A DNA stretch of 64,000 nucleotides, taken from contig CAZNFW010000010.1 of NCBI GenBank assembly GCA_964572725.1, positions 1 to 64,000 on the forward strand, in the 5' to 3' direction. This document shows positions 1 to 9,119 of this stretch, piece by piece; within the stretch, counting starts at the first letter, position 1, and each line of letters begins with the position of its first letter. The position numbers and the translations under genes were made by a program. This DNA is from Rosettibacter sp964572725 (GTDB lineage: Bacteria; Bacteroidota; Ignavibacteria; Ignavibacteriales; Melioribacteraceae). The notes beneath the pieces are model-generated. The model was not told where the DNA came from and searched no databases. It saw nothing but the letters and a program-made list of their open reading frames with translations.

Positions 1-86
1 TAATAAAAAAGATATTAATAGCCGAAATAATAATTTTAAAATTTTACAGATTCTTTGATGAATGTATAAAAGTCCTAAGAGCAATT

Positions 87-100
87 GATTGTTAACAATC
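87..100. promoter_or_regulatory. Perfect 14-bp palindrome, candidate operator
   Basis: The sequence GATTGTTAACAATC is a perfect palindrome lying about 110 bp before the start of the broken purine permease. Its position suits an operator for a dimeric repressor, but the region is very AT-rich and only one copy was seen. No regulator could be assigned. Confidence 0.25.
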
Positions 101-210
101 GAAATACTTTTTGTTATCAAAATATCTAATTGGTTATAAAAAATATTTTCTTGCAAATTATATTTATTATTTTCTTATTGTATTCATTAATTGATACGGA
201 CTTATTAATC

Positions 211-1530
211 ATGATTAAAAAATACTTCCAGTTCGAAAAATACAATACTGATTTAAAGACAGAATTAATTGCAGGACTAACAACATTCTTAGCATCAATG
301 TATATTATTGTTGTTAATCCTTCTATACTGTCACAAGCAGGAATGCCATTTGAAGGGGTTCTCACAGCAACAATTCTGGTTAGTGCTTTCAGCAGCATAA
401 TGATGTGAATCTATGCATAAAATCCTATCTTAATTGCTCCTGGTATGGGGATTAATGCTTTCTTTGCTTACTCAGTGGTATCAGGAATGGGTGTAAAATG
501 GGAAGTCGCACTTGGAACGGTATTCTGGTCAGGCATAATTTTTTTGATTCTATCCATTCTGAACATTTGAACATTAATTTTAAAATCAATTCCAAAACAA
601 ATTAGATTTGGTATTTCGGCTGGTATAGGATTGTTTATAACATTCATAGGTTTTGTTAATGCTAAATTTATTGTAGGCAATCCTGCAACAATTATTGGTA
701 TTGGCAAATTAGACGCAGCGATAATTACTTTTCTAATTGGTTTAATTATAACTTCTATTTTAGTAATAAAAAAAGTTAAAGGAGCTTTAATTTTAGGAAT
801 TGTGATTACAACTTTTCTTTCTATTCCAGTAGGAAGAATTTATGGTGATGCTTTTGCAAGTTTTGGTACATCAACTTTAGTTTCATGGAAAGGTTTATTT
901 GCTAACCCAGAGCTCAGTCTTGCATTTAAGCTTAATTTGGTTGAATCCTTAAAATTTTCTTTGTTCCCTGTAATCTTCGCTTTTTTATTTACAGATATGT
1001 TTGATTCAATTGCAACTTTTATTGGAGTAGCAGAAGCAGGAAACTTACTGGATGAAAATGGCGAACCATTAAGAATAAAAGAGTCATTAATTGTTGATGC
1101 ATTCTCTACAACAATTTCTGGATTACTTGGAACAAGTTCGGGAACAAGTTACATTGAATCAGCTGCAGGAGTTGAAGAAGGCGGGAAAACTGGTTTTACT
1201 GCAGTAGTTGCTGGTCTACTATTTTTACCTTTTATGTTTTTCTCACCCATAATTTCTATAGTTCCACCAATTGCAACTGCACCAGCATTAATTCTTGTTG
1301 GTGTATTTATGATGAAACCAATTACAAAAATAAACTGGAATAATTTTGATGATTCTATTCCAGCTTTCCTCGGAATGATTTTAATTCCATTAACTAATTC
1401 AATTACTCAGGGAATAATATGGAGTTTTATTTCATGGATTTTAATAAAAATTTTTACAGGGAAAAAAGAAGATGTAAGTTTAATGTTAATTATAATTGAT
1501 TTGTTTGCAATCTTAGCACTTATTGTATAA
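211..1530 (+). pseudogene. AzgA-like (NCS2) purine permease, interrupted by three in-frame stops
   Basis: The frame encodes about 440 codons of an AzgA/PbuG-type nucleobase permease, a multi-pass inner-membrane purine importer. The N-terminal stretch with ITTFLASMYI-like and VNPSILSQAGMPF-like segments is present, as are APGMGINAFFAY, a FTDMFDS segment and GTSSGTSYIES. The frame is broken without any shift by TGA at 406-408, TAA at 418-420 and TGA at 568-570. At these places the family normally has a Gly, a polar residue and a basic residue. Everything after 571 is open and well conserved, so decay looks recent, or the consensus carries errors. The start at 211 matches family N-termini; an upstream ATG at 130 would add an atypical hydrophobic extension. 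An AMP nucleosidase gene lies nearby, also in purine metabolism. Confidence 0.8.
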
Positions 1531-1559
1531 GTAAACTTAATAACTGAAAAATTGTTTCA

Positions 1560-1994
1560 CTAATTTATGCCAAGAAGTAAATAGCCATTATCAACTTTAA
1601 TAAATCTAAAATTGGTTTTTAATTTCTCTTCCCCGCTGATAAATGTTACTTCTGCATTGTAAATAACAATATTATTTTCCTTCGAAATTGTAATTTTGCC
1701 TGTTTCGTAATTTGAACTTATATCTAAAAGTGCGGATATTTTTTTACAAATTCTTTTCACTTGATTCAATTCATCTTTATTTGATGCATCGAAAGAAGTT
1801 TTGTATTCCCTACTTTTATCTTCACCGGTGTAAGCAATTATACTGGCTGCTTTTTCAAATGATTTTTCTTTACTGTAATTTAAAAGTTTTGTAAGTGATT
1901 CTTTAATTATTTTTTCATCTGAGTTTTGTGCATAAATTGACGAACAACTCATCAGAATTAACGAAACGAATATTATATACAAAAATTTTCTCAT
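1560..1994 (-). CDS. Putative lipoprotein of unknown function
   Basis: This is a 144-residue protein with a hydrophobic signal segment ending in a lipobox-like LMSC (Cys17), so it is probably a lipoprotein exported from the cytoplasm. The remaining roughly 125 residues are charged and predicted to mix helix and strand (KIIKESLTKLLNYSKEK near the N-terminus, then beta-like segments). They resemble small DUF4878/NTF2-like secreted proteins, but I cannot assign a family. A strong GAGAGGAAATAA ribosome binding site precedes the ATG. It faces the broken permease gene convergently, with about 30 bp between them. Confidence 0.7.
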   Translation of the reverse strand: MRKFLYIIFVSLILMSCSSIYAQNSDEKIIKESLTKLLNYSKEKSFEKAASIIAYTGEDKSREYKTSFDASNKDELNQVKRICKKISALLDISSNYETGKITISKENNIVIYNAEVTFISGEEKLKTNFRFIKVDNGYLLLGIN

Positions 1995-2055
1995 TTATTT
2001 CCTCTCAATTAATTGAATGCAGTTATTGAACATTATAAAAAAATTTAAGTTTCTT

Positions 2056-2829
2056 TTAGAAAGTAAAATGTTTTATTTGTTCTCCTTTAGCACCAATTTC
2101 TGTCATTGCTTCAATGCCGATATCAAGATGAACGTCTGTATAAAGCTGTGTTACAAGTTTATCAGATTCTTCTGTTTTAATTCCTTCGGGAAACATTGGT
2201 AAATCGGATACAAGCAATAAAGCTCCACGAGCAATTTGATTTGCATAACCAACAATAAACAAAGTAGCAGTTTCCATATCGATTCCAATAACTCCAATTC
2301 TTTTCAGATATTGTTTAAAATTTTCATCCCATTCCCACAATCTTCTGTTTGTTGTATAAACAACACCAGTTCGATATTCCATATTTCTTGCAACAATTTT
2401 ATCTGAAACAAACTTATGAAGTTTGAATGAAGGCAGTGCAGGAACTTCTGGCGGCAGATAATCATTACTTGTTCCTTCTCCTCTTATAGCAGCTATTGGA
2501 AGAATGAAATTTCCAATTTCTGTAGATTGTTTCAGCCCGCCGCATTTCCCTAAAAACAAAACACCTTTGGGATTTCTTGCAACTAATAAATCCATTATTG
2601 TGGCTGCATTAGCAGAACCAATTCCAAAATTTACAATTGTAAGACCATTATTGTTGGTTGCTGTTTGCATTGGTCTTCCTATGCCTTTAATATCACAATT
2701 AAATCTTTCTGCAAATTTTATTATGTAATTATAAAAATTTGTCAACAGCAGATAATCACCAAATTCATCTATTTTAGTTCCAGTGTATCTTGGCAGCCAG
2801 TTTTTTGCAATTTGTAGTTTAGTTTTCAT
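2056..2829 (-). CDS. amn: AMP nucleosidase, short form
   Basis: This belongs to the PNP/UDP phosphorylase fold and most resembles the short (about 257-residue) AMP nucleosidases of Bacteroidota, which split AMP into adenine and ribose 5-phosphate in the cytoplasm. Visible motifs are GIGSANAATIMDLL, FLGKCGGL, the ribose-binding GIDMETATLF, and SDLPM near the end. E. coli Amn is nearly twice as long because of an N-terminal regulatory domain that is absent here. I chose the ATG at 2829 because AGAGG lies about 11 nt upstream; the frame is open to 2862. It overlaps the end of the PAP2 gene by 11 bp, which suggests translational coupling. Another nucleoside hydrolase or phosphorylase of the same fold is possible but less likely. 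Confidence 0.85.
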   Translation of the reverse strand: MKTKLQIAKNWLPRYTGTKIDEFGDYLLLTNFYNYIIKFAERFNCDIKGIGRPMQTATNNNGLTIVNFGIGSANAATIMDLLVARNPKGVLFLGKCGGLKQSTEIGNFILPIAAIRGEGTSNDYLPPEVPALPSFKLHKFVSDKIVARNMEYRTGVVYTTNRRLWEWDENFKQYLKRIGVIGIDMETATLFIVGYANQIARGALLLVSDLPMFPEGIKTEESDKLVTQLYTDVHLDIGIEAMTEIGAKGEQIKHFTF

Positions 2830-3400
2830 AACTACTTTTACCTCTTCTAATTTTTTCATCATAAAATTTTTCTAACCATACTACAAAATAGGAAAAAAGC
2901 ATACCAAGCAGCGAACCAATTACTGCACCGCCTAAAATATCAGAAGGATAATGAACTCCAACATAAGGTCTTGAAAAAGCAATTAGAGATGCTGTGATAA
3001 TTAAAATCAATTTATATTTGGGAAATAATTTACCGAAATAAACTGCAGCTGCAAAATTATTAACTGCATGAGATGAAGGAAATGAAAACGAGCCTGTGCA
3101 TCCTACAAGCAGATTAACATCATCAAGCACATTGCAAGGTCTAATTCTCCCAAATAAATTTTTTAGAAATACACTGCTTAATTGGTCTGAAACTACTATT
3201 AAGAATATAAGAATAAGTGCAGAAATTCTTCCTCTTTTCCCGCCTTTAATAATTAGAATTAAATACAATATTAAATAAGCAATAAACCAATTTTTCACAT
3301 CGGTTATAAAAACAAAAAATTTATCGAACAATGGATTTGAAAGTGTATGATTAATAAAGTAAAATAATCCTATGTCTATTTGATAAAAGAAATCACCCAT
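2819..3400 (-). CDS. PAP2-family membrane phosphatase
   Basis: This 193-residue integral membrane protein carries the three PAP2 signature motifs: KNLFGRIRP (the KxxxxxxRP element), FPSSHA (PSGH-like, with the catalytic histidine), and SRPYVGVHYPSD (SRxxxxxHxxxD). About five hydrophobic segments place the active site at the periplasmic face. Family members dephosphorylate undecaprenyl pyrophosphate, phosphatidic acid or phosphatidylglycerol phosphate; the substrate here cannot be told from sequence. It is the first gene of a two-gene minus-strand unit with amn, which overlaps its 3' end. Confidence 0.88.
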   Translation of the reverse strand: MGDFFYQIDIGLFYFINHTLSNPLFDKFFVFITDVKNWFIAYLILYLILIIKGGKRGRISALILIFLIVVSDQLSSVFLKNLFGRIRPCNVLDDVNLLVGCTGSFSFPSSHAVNNFAAAVYFGKLFPKYKLILIITASLIAFSRPYVGVHYPSDILGGAVIGSLLGMLFSYFVVWLEKFYDEKIRRGKSSYEN

Positions 3401-3586
3401 AAGCAGAATTTATAAACTAAAGAATAAGCTTTTCAATTTTTTGGTTGAATTTTATTTATTTATTAAATTGTTTAGAGATTAAAAAATATTTTATATCTGA
3501 AAGTTCAAAATAATTAAAAAAATTCAAGAAGTTTGTAATTAAACTTAATTAAAAATATCGAAAAAGTTCATTTTGAAATAAAATAA

Positions 3587-5833
3587 GTGGGTAAATCAAT
3601 TACAACACGACCATCATCTAAAACTCTTGAGTTAAGAGTTCAAGAGTTTATTAAGCAGGAAAACAAAAAGCAGTTACTACCTCCCTTCAGGTCGTTAGCC
3701 ACTTTTACTGCTGCTGCAGGAATTGTTGCTTTGATATTCGAAGTTATTTACTTCACAGAGCATAGTATTCAGCTATACATTTCTCGTGTAACATCAGTTT
3801 TAGTTGCTTTTATTTTATTAGCACTATCAAACACAAAATTTGGGAAAAATCATCCTGCCGTTCTCGTTCACATTTTATTGCTTTCTATTGTTATTTCATT
3901 TGGAGTGATGATATATCTCGAACCTCAAACACTCGTTTTTAATTCTCATATAATCAGTTTAATAATCTTTACTGCTGCATTATTCTTAAGCTGGGAAGTT
4001 AAAGATCAGATAATTGTAGCAGTTTATTACAACATTGTTTTTGTAACTTCAATATTGTTCAGCAATCCTTCTATTACTTCTGTTCCAAATATGCTCGAAT
4101 CAATTATTCTGGTGTTGATAATAAGTGTAATGGCTATTGTAGCAAGTTATATCAATTATAGACTAAGACACGAAGCACTTCTAAAAAGCTACGAAGTTGC
4201 TTTATCTGAAAAAAAATTTAGGAATATATTCGAAAACTCAACTGAGGGAGTTTTTCAAATTCTGCCGGCAGGGAAATTTACTGCTGTTAATCCAGCTTTT
4301 GTAAAAATTCTTGGATATTCAAGTGATGATGATGTTTACAAATTAAATTTCATTGATAATTTATTTAAAAGAAAAGCTGATTGGGAATTACTTCACAAAT
4401 TACTGGAAAAACAAGGAAGAGTCAGAAACTATAGAGTTCAATTCTTAAAAAAAGATGGTTCTGAAATAACAGTGAGAATAAACATAAGAATTAGTTTTGA
4501 TGAAGAAGATAATATTACTTACTACGAAGGAAGCATTCAGGATATTACTCAACAGGTTCAAGCTGAAAATGAAAGACAAAAAGCTCTTGAAGCATTAAGG
4601 CAGGAAAAACTCAAATCCGATTTAGCAGCTCAAAAAGCTCAGCAAGAAAGCAATTATAAAACAAAATTTCTTGCCAGTATGAGTCACGAAGTTCGAACAC
4701 CAATGAATTCTGTTATGGGCTTTTTGACACTGATTGAAAATGATTTATTCGAAAGCAAAGAAGAATTAAAAGCATTTGCAAGAGATGCAAGACTTGCTGC
4801 TGAATCGCTCCTTGACATAATAAATAACATTCTTGATATATCCAAGATAGAAGCCGGCAAAATGGAGCTCGATATTGTAGAATTTGATATAAGAGATGAA
4901 ATTCATAAAGTCTATTCGATTATGGGACAAACTGCTCGTCAGAAAGGAATTGAACTCGAAGAAGAAGTTGATACCGAAATACCAGAAAAAATTTATGGAG
5001 ATCCAACAAGGTATAGACAGATAGTTTTAAATCTTGTCGGAAATGCAATAAAATTCACAAACGAAGGAAAAGTAAAGATTACTGTAAAACAAATATCAAG
5101 AACAATTAACACAGTAGAAATTTTAACTTCGGTAGAAGATACAGGTCAGGGCATACCTACCGAGAAGATTCCTATGCTATTTGAACCTTATGTTCAGATA
5201 AAAAGCAAAAAAGATAAAAAGGAAGGTTCCGGTTTAGGTCTTGTAATTGCAAAAGAATTTGTTAAGCTTATGGGCGGTGATATTAAAGTAGAAAGCAAAC
5301 TTGGCATTGGAAGCAAATTTTATTTTAACGCATTCTTTAAACTTCAGCCAGTTGAAAAAACTGAAGGACAAATTCTGGAAATCCCCCAAAAATCTGAATC
5401 AGAGAAACAAAAAATTGAAACACTCGAAAAACAACAGGAAGCAAAACAATCAAGAAAAAAATTATTGCTTGTTGAAGATAATCCAATAAGTCAAAATTTA
5501 GAGTGTAAAATTTTACGGGAAGTAGGTTATGAAGTAGAAGCCGTTTCAAATGGAAATGATGCAATTGATGCTGTTAAAACAGGCAAGTTTGATTTAGTAT
5601 TAATGGATATCGAAATGACTGATATGGACGGCATTACCGCTACAAAAAAAATCAGAGAAATTCCGGGACATATTGGAAAAATTCCAATAATAGCTGTTAC
5701 TGCTCATTCAAGCATGAAAGACAGAGAAAAATGCCTTGCTGCTGGAATGAATGATTATATTGCTAAACCAATAAATATACATTTTCTTAAGCTCACAATA
5801 GACCAATGGCTGAATAGACCATACAGAGATTAG
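3587..5833 (+). CDS. Hybrid sensor histidine kinase with PAS and receiver domains
   Basis: This 748-residue signalling protein has an N-terminal region of about six hydrophobic segments (residues 35-190), a PAS domain (about 208-325), and a short coiled coil. The HisKA domain has MSHEVRTP with phospho-acceptor His367. The HATPase domain has GDPTRYRQIVLNLVGNA, DTGQGIP and GSGLGLVIAK. The C-terminal receiver domain carries phospho-acceptor Asp674 in LMDIEM and the conserved Lys in IAKP. All catalytic motifs look intact. The start is GTG with no obvious Shine-Dalgarno sequence, so the exact N-terminus is uncertain. No response regulator or output gene lies next to it, so its partner is unknown. 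The membrane part lacks an obvious periplasmic sensor domain. Confidence 0.88.
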   Translation: MGKSITTRPSSKTLELRVQEFIKQENKKQLLPPFRSLATFTAAAGIVALIFEVIYFTEHSIQLYISRVTSVLVAFILLALSNTKFGKNHPAVLVHILLLSIVISFGVMIYLEPQTLVFNSHIISLIIFTAALFLSWEVKDQIIVAVYYNIVFVTSILFSNPSITSVPNMLESIILVLIISVMAIVASYINYRLRHEALLKSYEVALSEKKFRNIFENSTEGVFQILPAGKFTAVNPAFVKILGYSSDDDVYKLNFIDNLFKRKADWELLHKLLEKQGRVRNYRVQFLKKDGSEITVRINIRISFDEEDNITYYEGSIQDITQQVQAENERQKALEALRQEKLKSDLAAQKAQQESNYKTKFLASMSHEVRTPMNSVMGFLTLIENDLFESKEELKAFARDARLAAESLLDIINNILDISKIEAGKMELDIVEFDIRDEIHKVYSIMGQTARQKGIELEEEVDTEIPEKIYGDPTRYRQIVLNLVGNAIKFTNEGKVKITVKQISRTINTVEILTSVEDTGQGIPTEKIPMLFEPYVQIKSKKDKKEGSGLGLVIAKEFVKLMGGDIKVESKLGIGSKFYFNAFFKLQPVEKTEGQILEIPQKSESEKQKIETLEKQQEAKQSRKKLLLVEDNPISQNLECKILREVGYEVEAVSNGNDAIDAVKTGKFDLVLMDIEMTDMDGITATKKIREIPGHIGKIPIIAVTAHSSMKDREKCLAAGMNDYIAKPINIHFLKLTIDQWLNRPYRD

Positions 5834-5937
5834 TCACAGCCTTCTATGATAAAGATTCTCATTAATGCTAATTCGGTGGTATGAATAATCTCATCATCTT
5901 TTTTTATATTTAAGAGCACAAATTGAAAGGGATCACA

Positions 5938-6429
5938 ATGGAATTTTATCCTACAATATTAACTATACATATAATTTTTGCTGGGGGATGGATTATCAGT
6001 TTTATTTCTGATTTATATTTGAAATCAAATATAACTAAAAACAAAGGATTAGAATACGAAAAAAATTTAATCAGGCTTTATCTTAAGTTATCAAACTTGA
6101 CTGGAATGATAAGTGCTTCTGGAATTTTAATTACTGGAATTTTTCTTGTTCTAATAAATCCTGCTTATACATTTTTTCAAATGACATCAAATCACTGGCT
6201 TACAACCAAACAAATACTTATGTTAATTTTACTGCTTATAATATTTCTTTACATAATTCCTTCAGCAAAAAAATTAAAAAATGCATTAGGAGAATCACTG
6301 AGTAATCATAATCCAATAAATGAAGAAGGATACAATTACCTCAATAAAATTTTTAGACTAAACCTTATTATTAACTTAATTGTGATTATAAATTTTTTAC
6401 TTGCATTAACTCACAGATTTATTAATTAA
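5938..6429 (+). CDS. Small four-helix membrane protein, DUF2269/CopD-like
   Basis: The product is about 163 residues with four hydrophobic segments. The first contains TIHIIFAGGWI with a histidine near the membrane surface, a pattern seen in DUF2269/CopD-like predicted membrane proteins that may bind heme or a metal. Family assignment is tentative. The ATG at 5938 is preceded by AAAGGGATCACA. An upstream in-frame TTG at 5923 contains the ribosome binding site and is not a likely start. The stop lies 3 bp before dxr, so the two are probably cotranscribed, though no functional link is evident. Confidence 0.6.
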   Translation: MEFYPTILTIHIIFAGGWIISFISDLYLKSNITKNKGLEYEKNLIRLYLKLSNLTGMISASGILITGIFLVLINPAYTFFQMTSNHWLTTKQILMLILLLIIFLYIIPSAKKLKNALGESLSNHNPINEEGYNYLNKIFRLNLIINLIVIINFLLALTHRFIN

Positions 6430-6432
6430 ATT

Positions 6433-7578
6433 ATGAAGAAAATTTTAATTTTAGGTTCAACAGGCTCAATTGGCAAGAATGCACTTGAAATCATAAGAAA
6501 CTTCAAAGATGAATTTTCTGTTGCGGGTTTAACTGTTAACGACAATATCGATTTGCTTGAAGAACAAATTAATGAATTTAATCCATCTTCTGTTGTAGTT
6601 AAAAACAAAGAGAAAGCAAGAGAACTTAAAAAACGTGCTGGCAATAAATGCAGAATAATTGAAGGTGAAGAAGGACTTTTAGAAATCACTAAAGAAGGAG
6701 ATTATGATATTCTTCTTTCGGCTATAGTTGGTTTTGCTGGACTAAAACCAACAATTGAAGCAATCAAAAAAAACAAAAGAATAGCTCTTGCCAATAAAGA
6801 AACGCTTGTGGTAGCGGGTGAAATCATCATACAACTTTTAAAAGAATTTAATTCTGAAATAATTCCTGTAGATTCTGAACATAGTGCAATATTTCAATGT
6901 TTGATAGGAGAAGAAAAGAAAGATATAAACAAAATCATATTAACAGCTTCAGGCGGACCGTTTTTAAATAAAAGCAAAGAAGAATTTTGTAATGTTACAA
7001 TTGAGGAAGCATTGAGTCATCCCAATTGGAAAATGGGAAACAAAATAACAATTGACTCTGCAACAATGATGAACAAAGGACTCGAAGTAATCGAAGCTTT
7101 CTGGCTGTTTGGACTCTCTAAAAATCAAATTGATGTTGCCATACATCCTCAGTCAATAATTCATTCAATGGTTGAATTTAAGGATGGTTCAATAAAAGCT
7201 CAGCTGAGTCTTCCTGATATGAAACTACCTATACTTTATGCTCTTTCTTATCCAAAAAGATTTAATTATTCGCATGTATTAACCGATATAAAAAAAATTG
7301 GACAACTTACGTTTTTTGAGCCTGATTTTGATAAATTTGTATGTCTGAAATTAGCATATGATGTAATCGAAGAAGGAGGAACAGCTCCCTGTATTTTGAA
7401 TGCAGCAAACGAAGTTGCAGTAGAAAAATTTTTGAAAGGAAAAATTAAATTTTCTCAAATTCCGGATTTAATAAAAGAAGCACTCGATACAATAAATAAT
7501 CATAGCAAAGTAACATTAGAAAATATTTTTAAAGTAGATATAAAAACAAGAGAGTATTTAAATAAAAAATATAATTAA
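6433..7578 (+). CDS. dxr: 1-deoxy-D-xylulose 5-phosphate reductoisomerase
   Basis: This 381-residue enzyme has the usual length of the family. It makes 2-C-methyl-D-erythritol 4-phosphate from DXP with NADPH, the first committed step of the MEP isoprenoid pathway. The N-terminal GSTGSIGKNAL is the NADPH-binding loop. NKETLVVAGE, the metal-binding VDSEHSAIFQ, ASGGPF and GNKITIDSATMMNKGLE are all present. The gene begins 3 bp after the small membrane protein and ends 12 bp before rseP. The dxr-rseP pairing is common in many bacteria. Confidence 0.97.
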   Translation: MKKILILGSTGSIGKNALEIIRNFKDEFSVAGLTVNDNIDLLEEQINEFNPSSVVVKNKEKARELKKRAGNKCRIIEGEEGLLEITKEGDYDILLSAIVGFAGLKPTIEAIKKNKRIALANKETLVVAGEIIIQLLKEFNSEIIPVDSEHSAIFQCLIGEEKKDINKIILTASGGPFLNKSKEEFCNVTIEEALSHPNWKMGNKITIDSATMMNKGLEVIEAFWLFGLSKNQIDVAIHPQSIIHSMVEFKDGSIKAQLSLPDMKLPILYALSYPKRFNYSHVLTDIKKIGQLTFFEPDFDKFVCLKLAYDVIEEGGTAPCILNAANEVAVEKFLKGKIKFSQIPDLIKEALDTINNHSKVTLENIFKVDIKTREYLNKKYN

Positions 7579-7590
7579 GAGAAAAACATA

Positions 7591-8943
7591 ATGGATTATA
7601 TAATTTATTTTATTATAACAATTGCAATACTTGTATTCATTCATGAGTTCGGTCATTTTGCTGCAGCGAAGTTATCTAAAATGCGTGTTGATATTTTTGC
7701 TATTGGTTTTGGGAAACGACTTCTCGGATGGAATAAATTAAACGGGTTTTCTTTTGGTGATTTACCAGCTGATTGGGATGGACAGGGAAATACCGATTAC
7801 AGAATCTGTTTATTCCCGCTTGGCGGTTATGTTAAAATTGCCGGGATGATTGATGAAAGTCTCGATACTAAATTCATTCAAAGTGAACCGCAGCCGTACG
7901 AGTTCAGGTCAAAATCAACCATACAAAAACTTTTTGTTATCAGTGCCGGCGTTATCATGAATTTAATTCTCACTCTAGCAATTTTCTGGGGAATTAATTA
8001 TTTCATCGGTAAGCAGGTTTTTAAATCCACAACCATAAGCAAAATCGAAAAAGGCAGTATTGCAGAGAAAGTCGGCTTTCAATCTTATGATAAAATACTT
8101 TCAGTAAACAATAAGCCTGTAAAAAACTGGGATGATGTAGTTGAAAATATATTCACTCCTGATAATCAAAATATTTATGTAAAAGTATTAAGAAATAGTG
8201 ATACTGTTACTTTCAATTTTTCAAGTAAAGTTTTAACAGAAAATACACAAAATGGATTCTTTATTTTTCCATATCCTACTCAACCTTATATTCAAGATGT
8301 AATGAAAAATTCTCCAGCAGAAGAAGCTGGCATTAAACCGGGCGATATCTTTTTATCAATTGATGGAATAAAAGTTCAGGACCGCGAACAAGTTGTTCAA
8401 ATCATTTCTTCAAACAAAGAAAGAAACTTAGAAATTGTAATTCTAAGAAATAATGATACAATAAAAACAATTGTTAATCCCGGCATTGAAGGAAAAATTG
8501 GAATAGCAATAAGTGACGTTTATACAGGAGAATTTGAATATAAAACTTATGGTGTAATCTCTGCATTTACACACAGTGTTGCCAATATTGGCAATTATAC
8601 TGTTTTAACTCTCAGCATGCTTAAAAAAGTTATTACCGGGAAAATTCCTTTTAATCAGGCATTTGGAGGACCGGTTAAAATTGCACAATATGCTGCTAAA
8701 TCTGCTGATTCAGGTACAATTTCATTTCTCTATTTTCTTGCTATGCTTAGTTTGAGTCTTGCAATTATTAATATTCTTCCATTCCCGGCACTTGATGGCG
8801 GACATTTTATAATAATTTTCCTTGAAGGAATTTTTAGAAGAGAACTTCCATTAAAAGTTAAAATTGCAATACAGAATGCAGGATTTATAATTTTACTTTT
8901 ACTTATGGCTTTCATTATTTATAATGATTTAATAAGTCTTTGA
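7591..8943 (+). CDS. rseP: Site-2 intramembrane metalloprotease RseP
   Basis: This 450-residue inner-membrane zinc protease has HEFGH at residues 18-22 in the first transmembrane helix (zinc ligands and catalytic Glu). The third zinc ligand is in NILPFPALDGGH near the C-terminus. Two PDZ-like segments lie between (about 130-215 and 225-310; the second has SPAEEAGIKPGDIFLSIDG). Homologues cut anti-sigma factors or signal-peptide remnants after a first periplasmic cut. Family members are usually about 420-450 residues, so it is complete. It follows dxr by 12 bp. Confidence 0.95.
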   Translation: MDYIIYFIITIAILVFIHEFGHFAAAKLSKMRVDIFAIGFGKRLLGWNKLNGFSFGDLPADWDGQGNTDYRICLFPLGGYVKIAGMIDESLDTKFIQSEPQPYEFRSKSTIQKLFVISAGVIMNLILTLAIFWGINYFIGKQVFKSTTISKIEKGSIAEKVGFQSYDKILSVNNKPVKNWDDVVENIFTPDNQNIYVKVLRNSDTVTFNFSSKVLTENTQNGFFIFPYPTQPYIQDVMKNSPAEEAGIKPGDIFLSIDGIKVQDREQVVQIISSNKERNLEIVILRNNDTIKTIVNPGIEGKIGIAISDVYTGEFEYKTYGVISAFTHSVANIGNYTVLTLSMLKKVITGKIPFNQAFGGPVKIAQYAAKSADSGTISFLYFLAMLSLSLAIINILPFPALDGGHFIIIFLEGIFRRELPLKVKIAIQNAGFIILLLLMAFIIYNDLISL

Positions 8944-8968
8944 TTTACTTGTTCTTTTGTACTTCCGC

Positions 8969-9049
8969 GCTTCTGAAAATTTAAGTCACATCAATAAACC
9001 CAACATGCCAAAAGCATGGCCCAAGCGGGATAATTAAGTTTTCAGAAGC
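8969..9049 (+). other. Long-stem structured intergenic element
   Basis: Two 16-nt arms (8969-8984 GCTTCTGAAAATTTAA and 9034-9049 TTAAGTTTTCAGAAGC) pair completely apart from one G-U. They enclose about 49 nt that contain a second hairpin, CATGC-CAAAA-GCATG at 9004-9018, and a possible CCC/GGG pairing (8999-9001 with 9027-9029). The island is richer in G+C than its surroundings and has no T-run after it, so it does not look like a simple terminator. It ends about 70 nt before a TonB-receptor start that has a strong ribosome binding site. This suggests a structured leader. I found no match to riboswitch cores I know. Confidence 0.45.
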
Positions 9050-9119
9050 AGGCTACTACCAGTCTTATAAAAATTTATGTTTACTCACTTTTTTGTTCAT
9101 AAAATAAACAGGAGGATAA

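Noticed and set aside
130..210. Longer N-terminus of the permease from ATG 130
   Set aside because: It adds a hydrophobic extension not seen in AzgA-type proteins, while the ATG at 211 gives the family start.
406..570. Recoded UGA (Trp or Gly) in the permease
   Set aside because: One of the three interruptions is TAA, the positions do not call for Trp, and UGA clearly ends other genes in the window (for example at 19514-19516).
8944..9119. Cobalamin riboswitch before the BtuB-like receptor
   Set aside because: Expected from gene type, but I could not find the conserved core (such as GGTGAAA or GCCACTG elements) or the B12 box in this leader on either strand.
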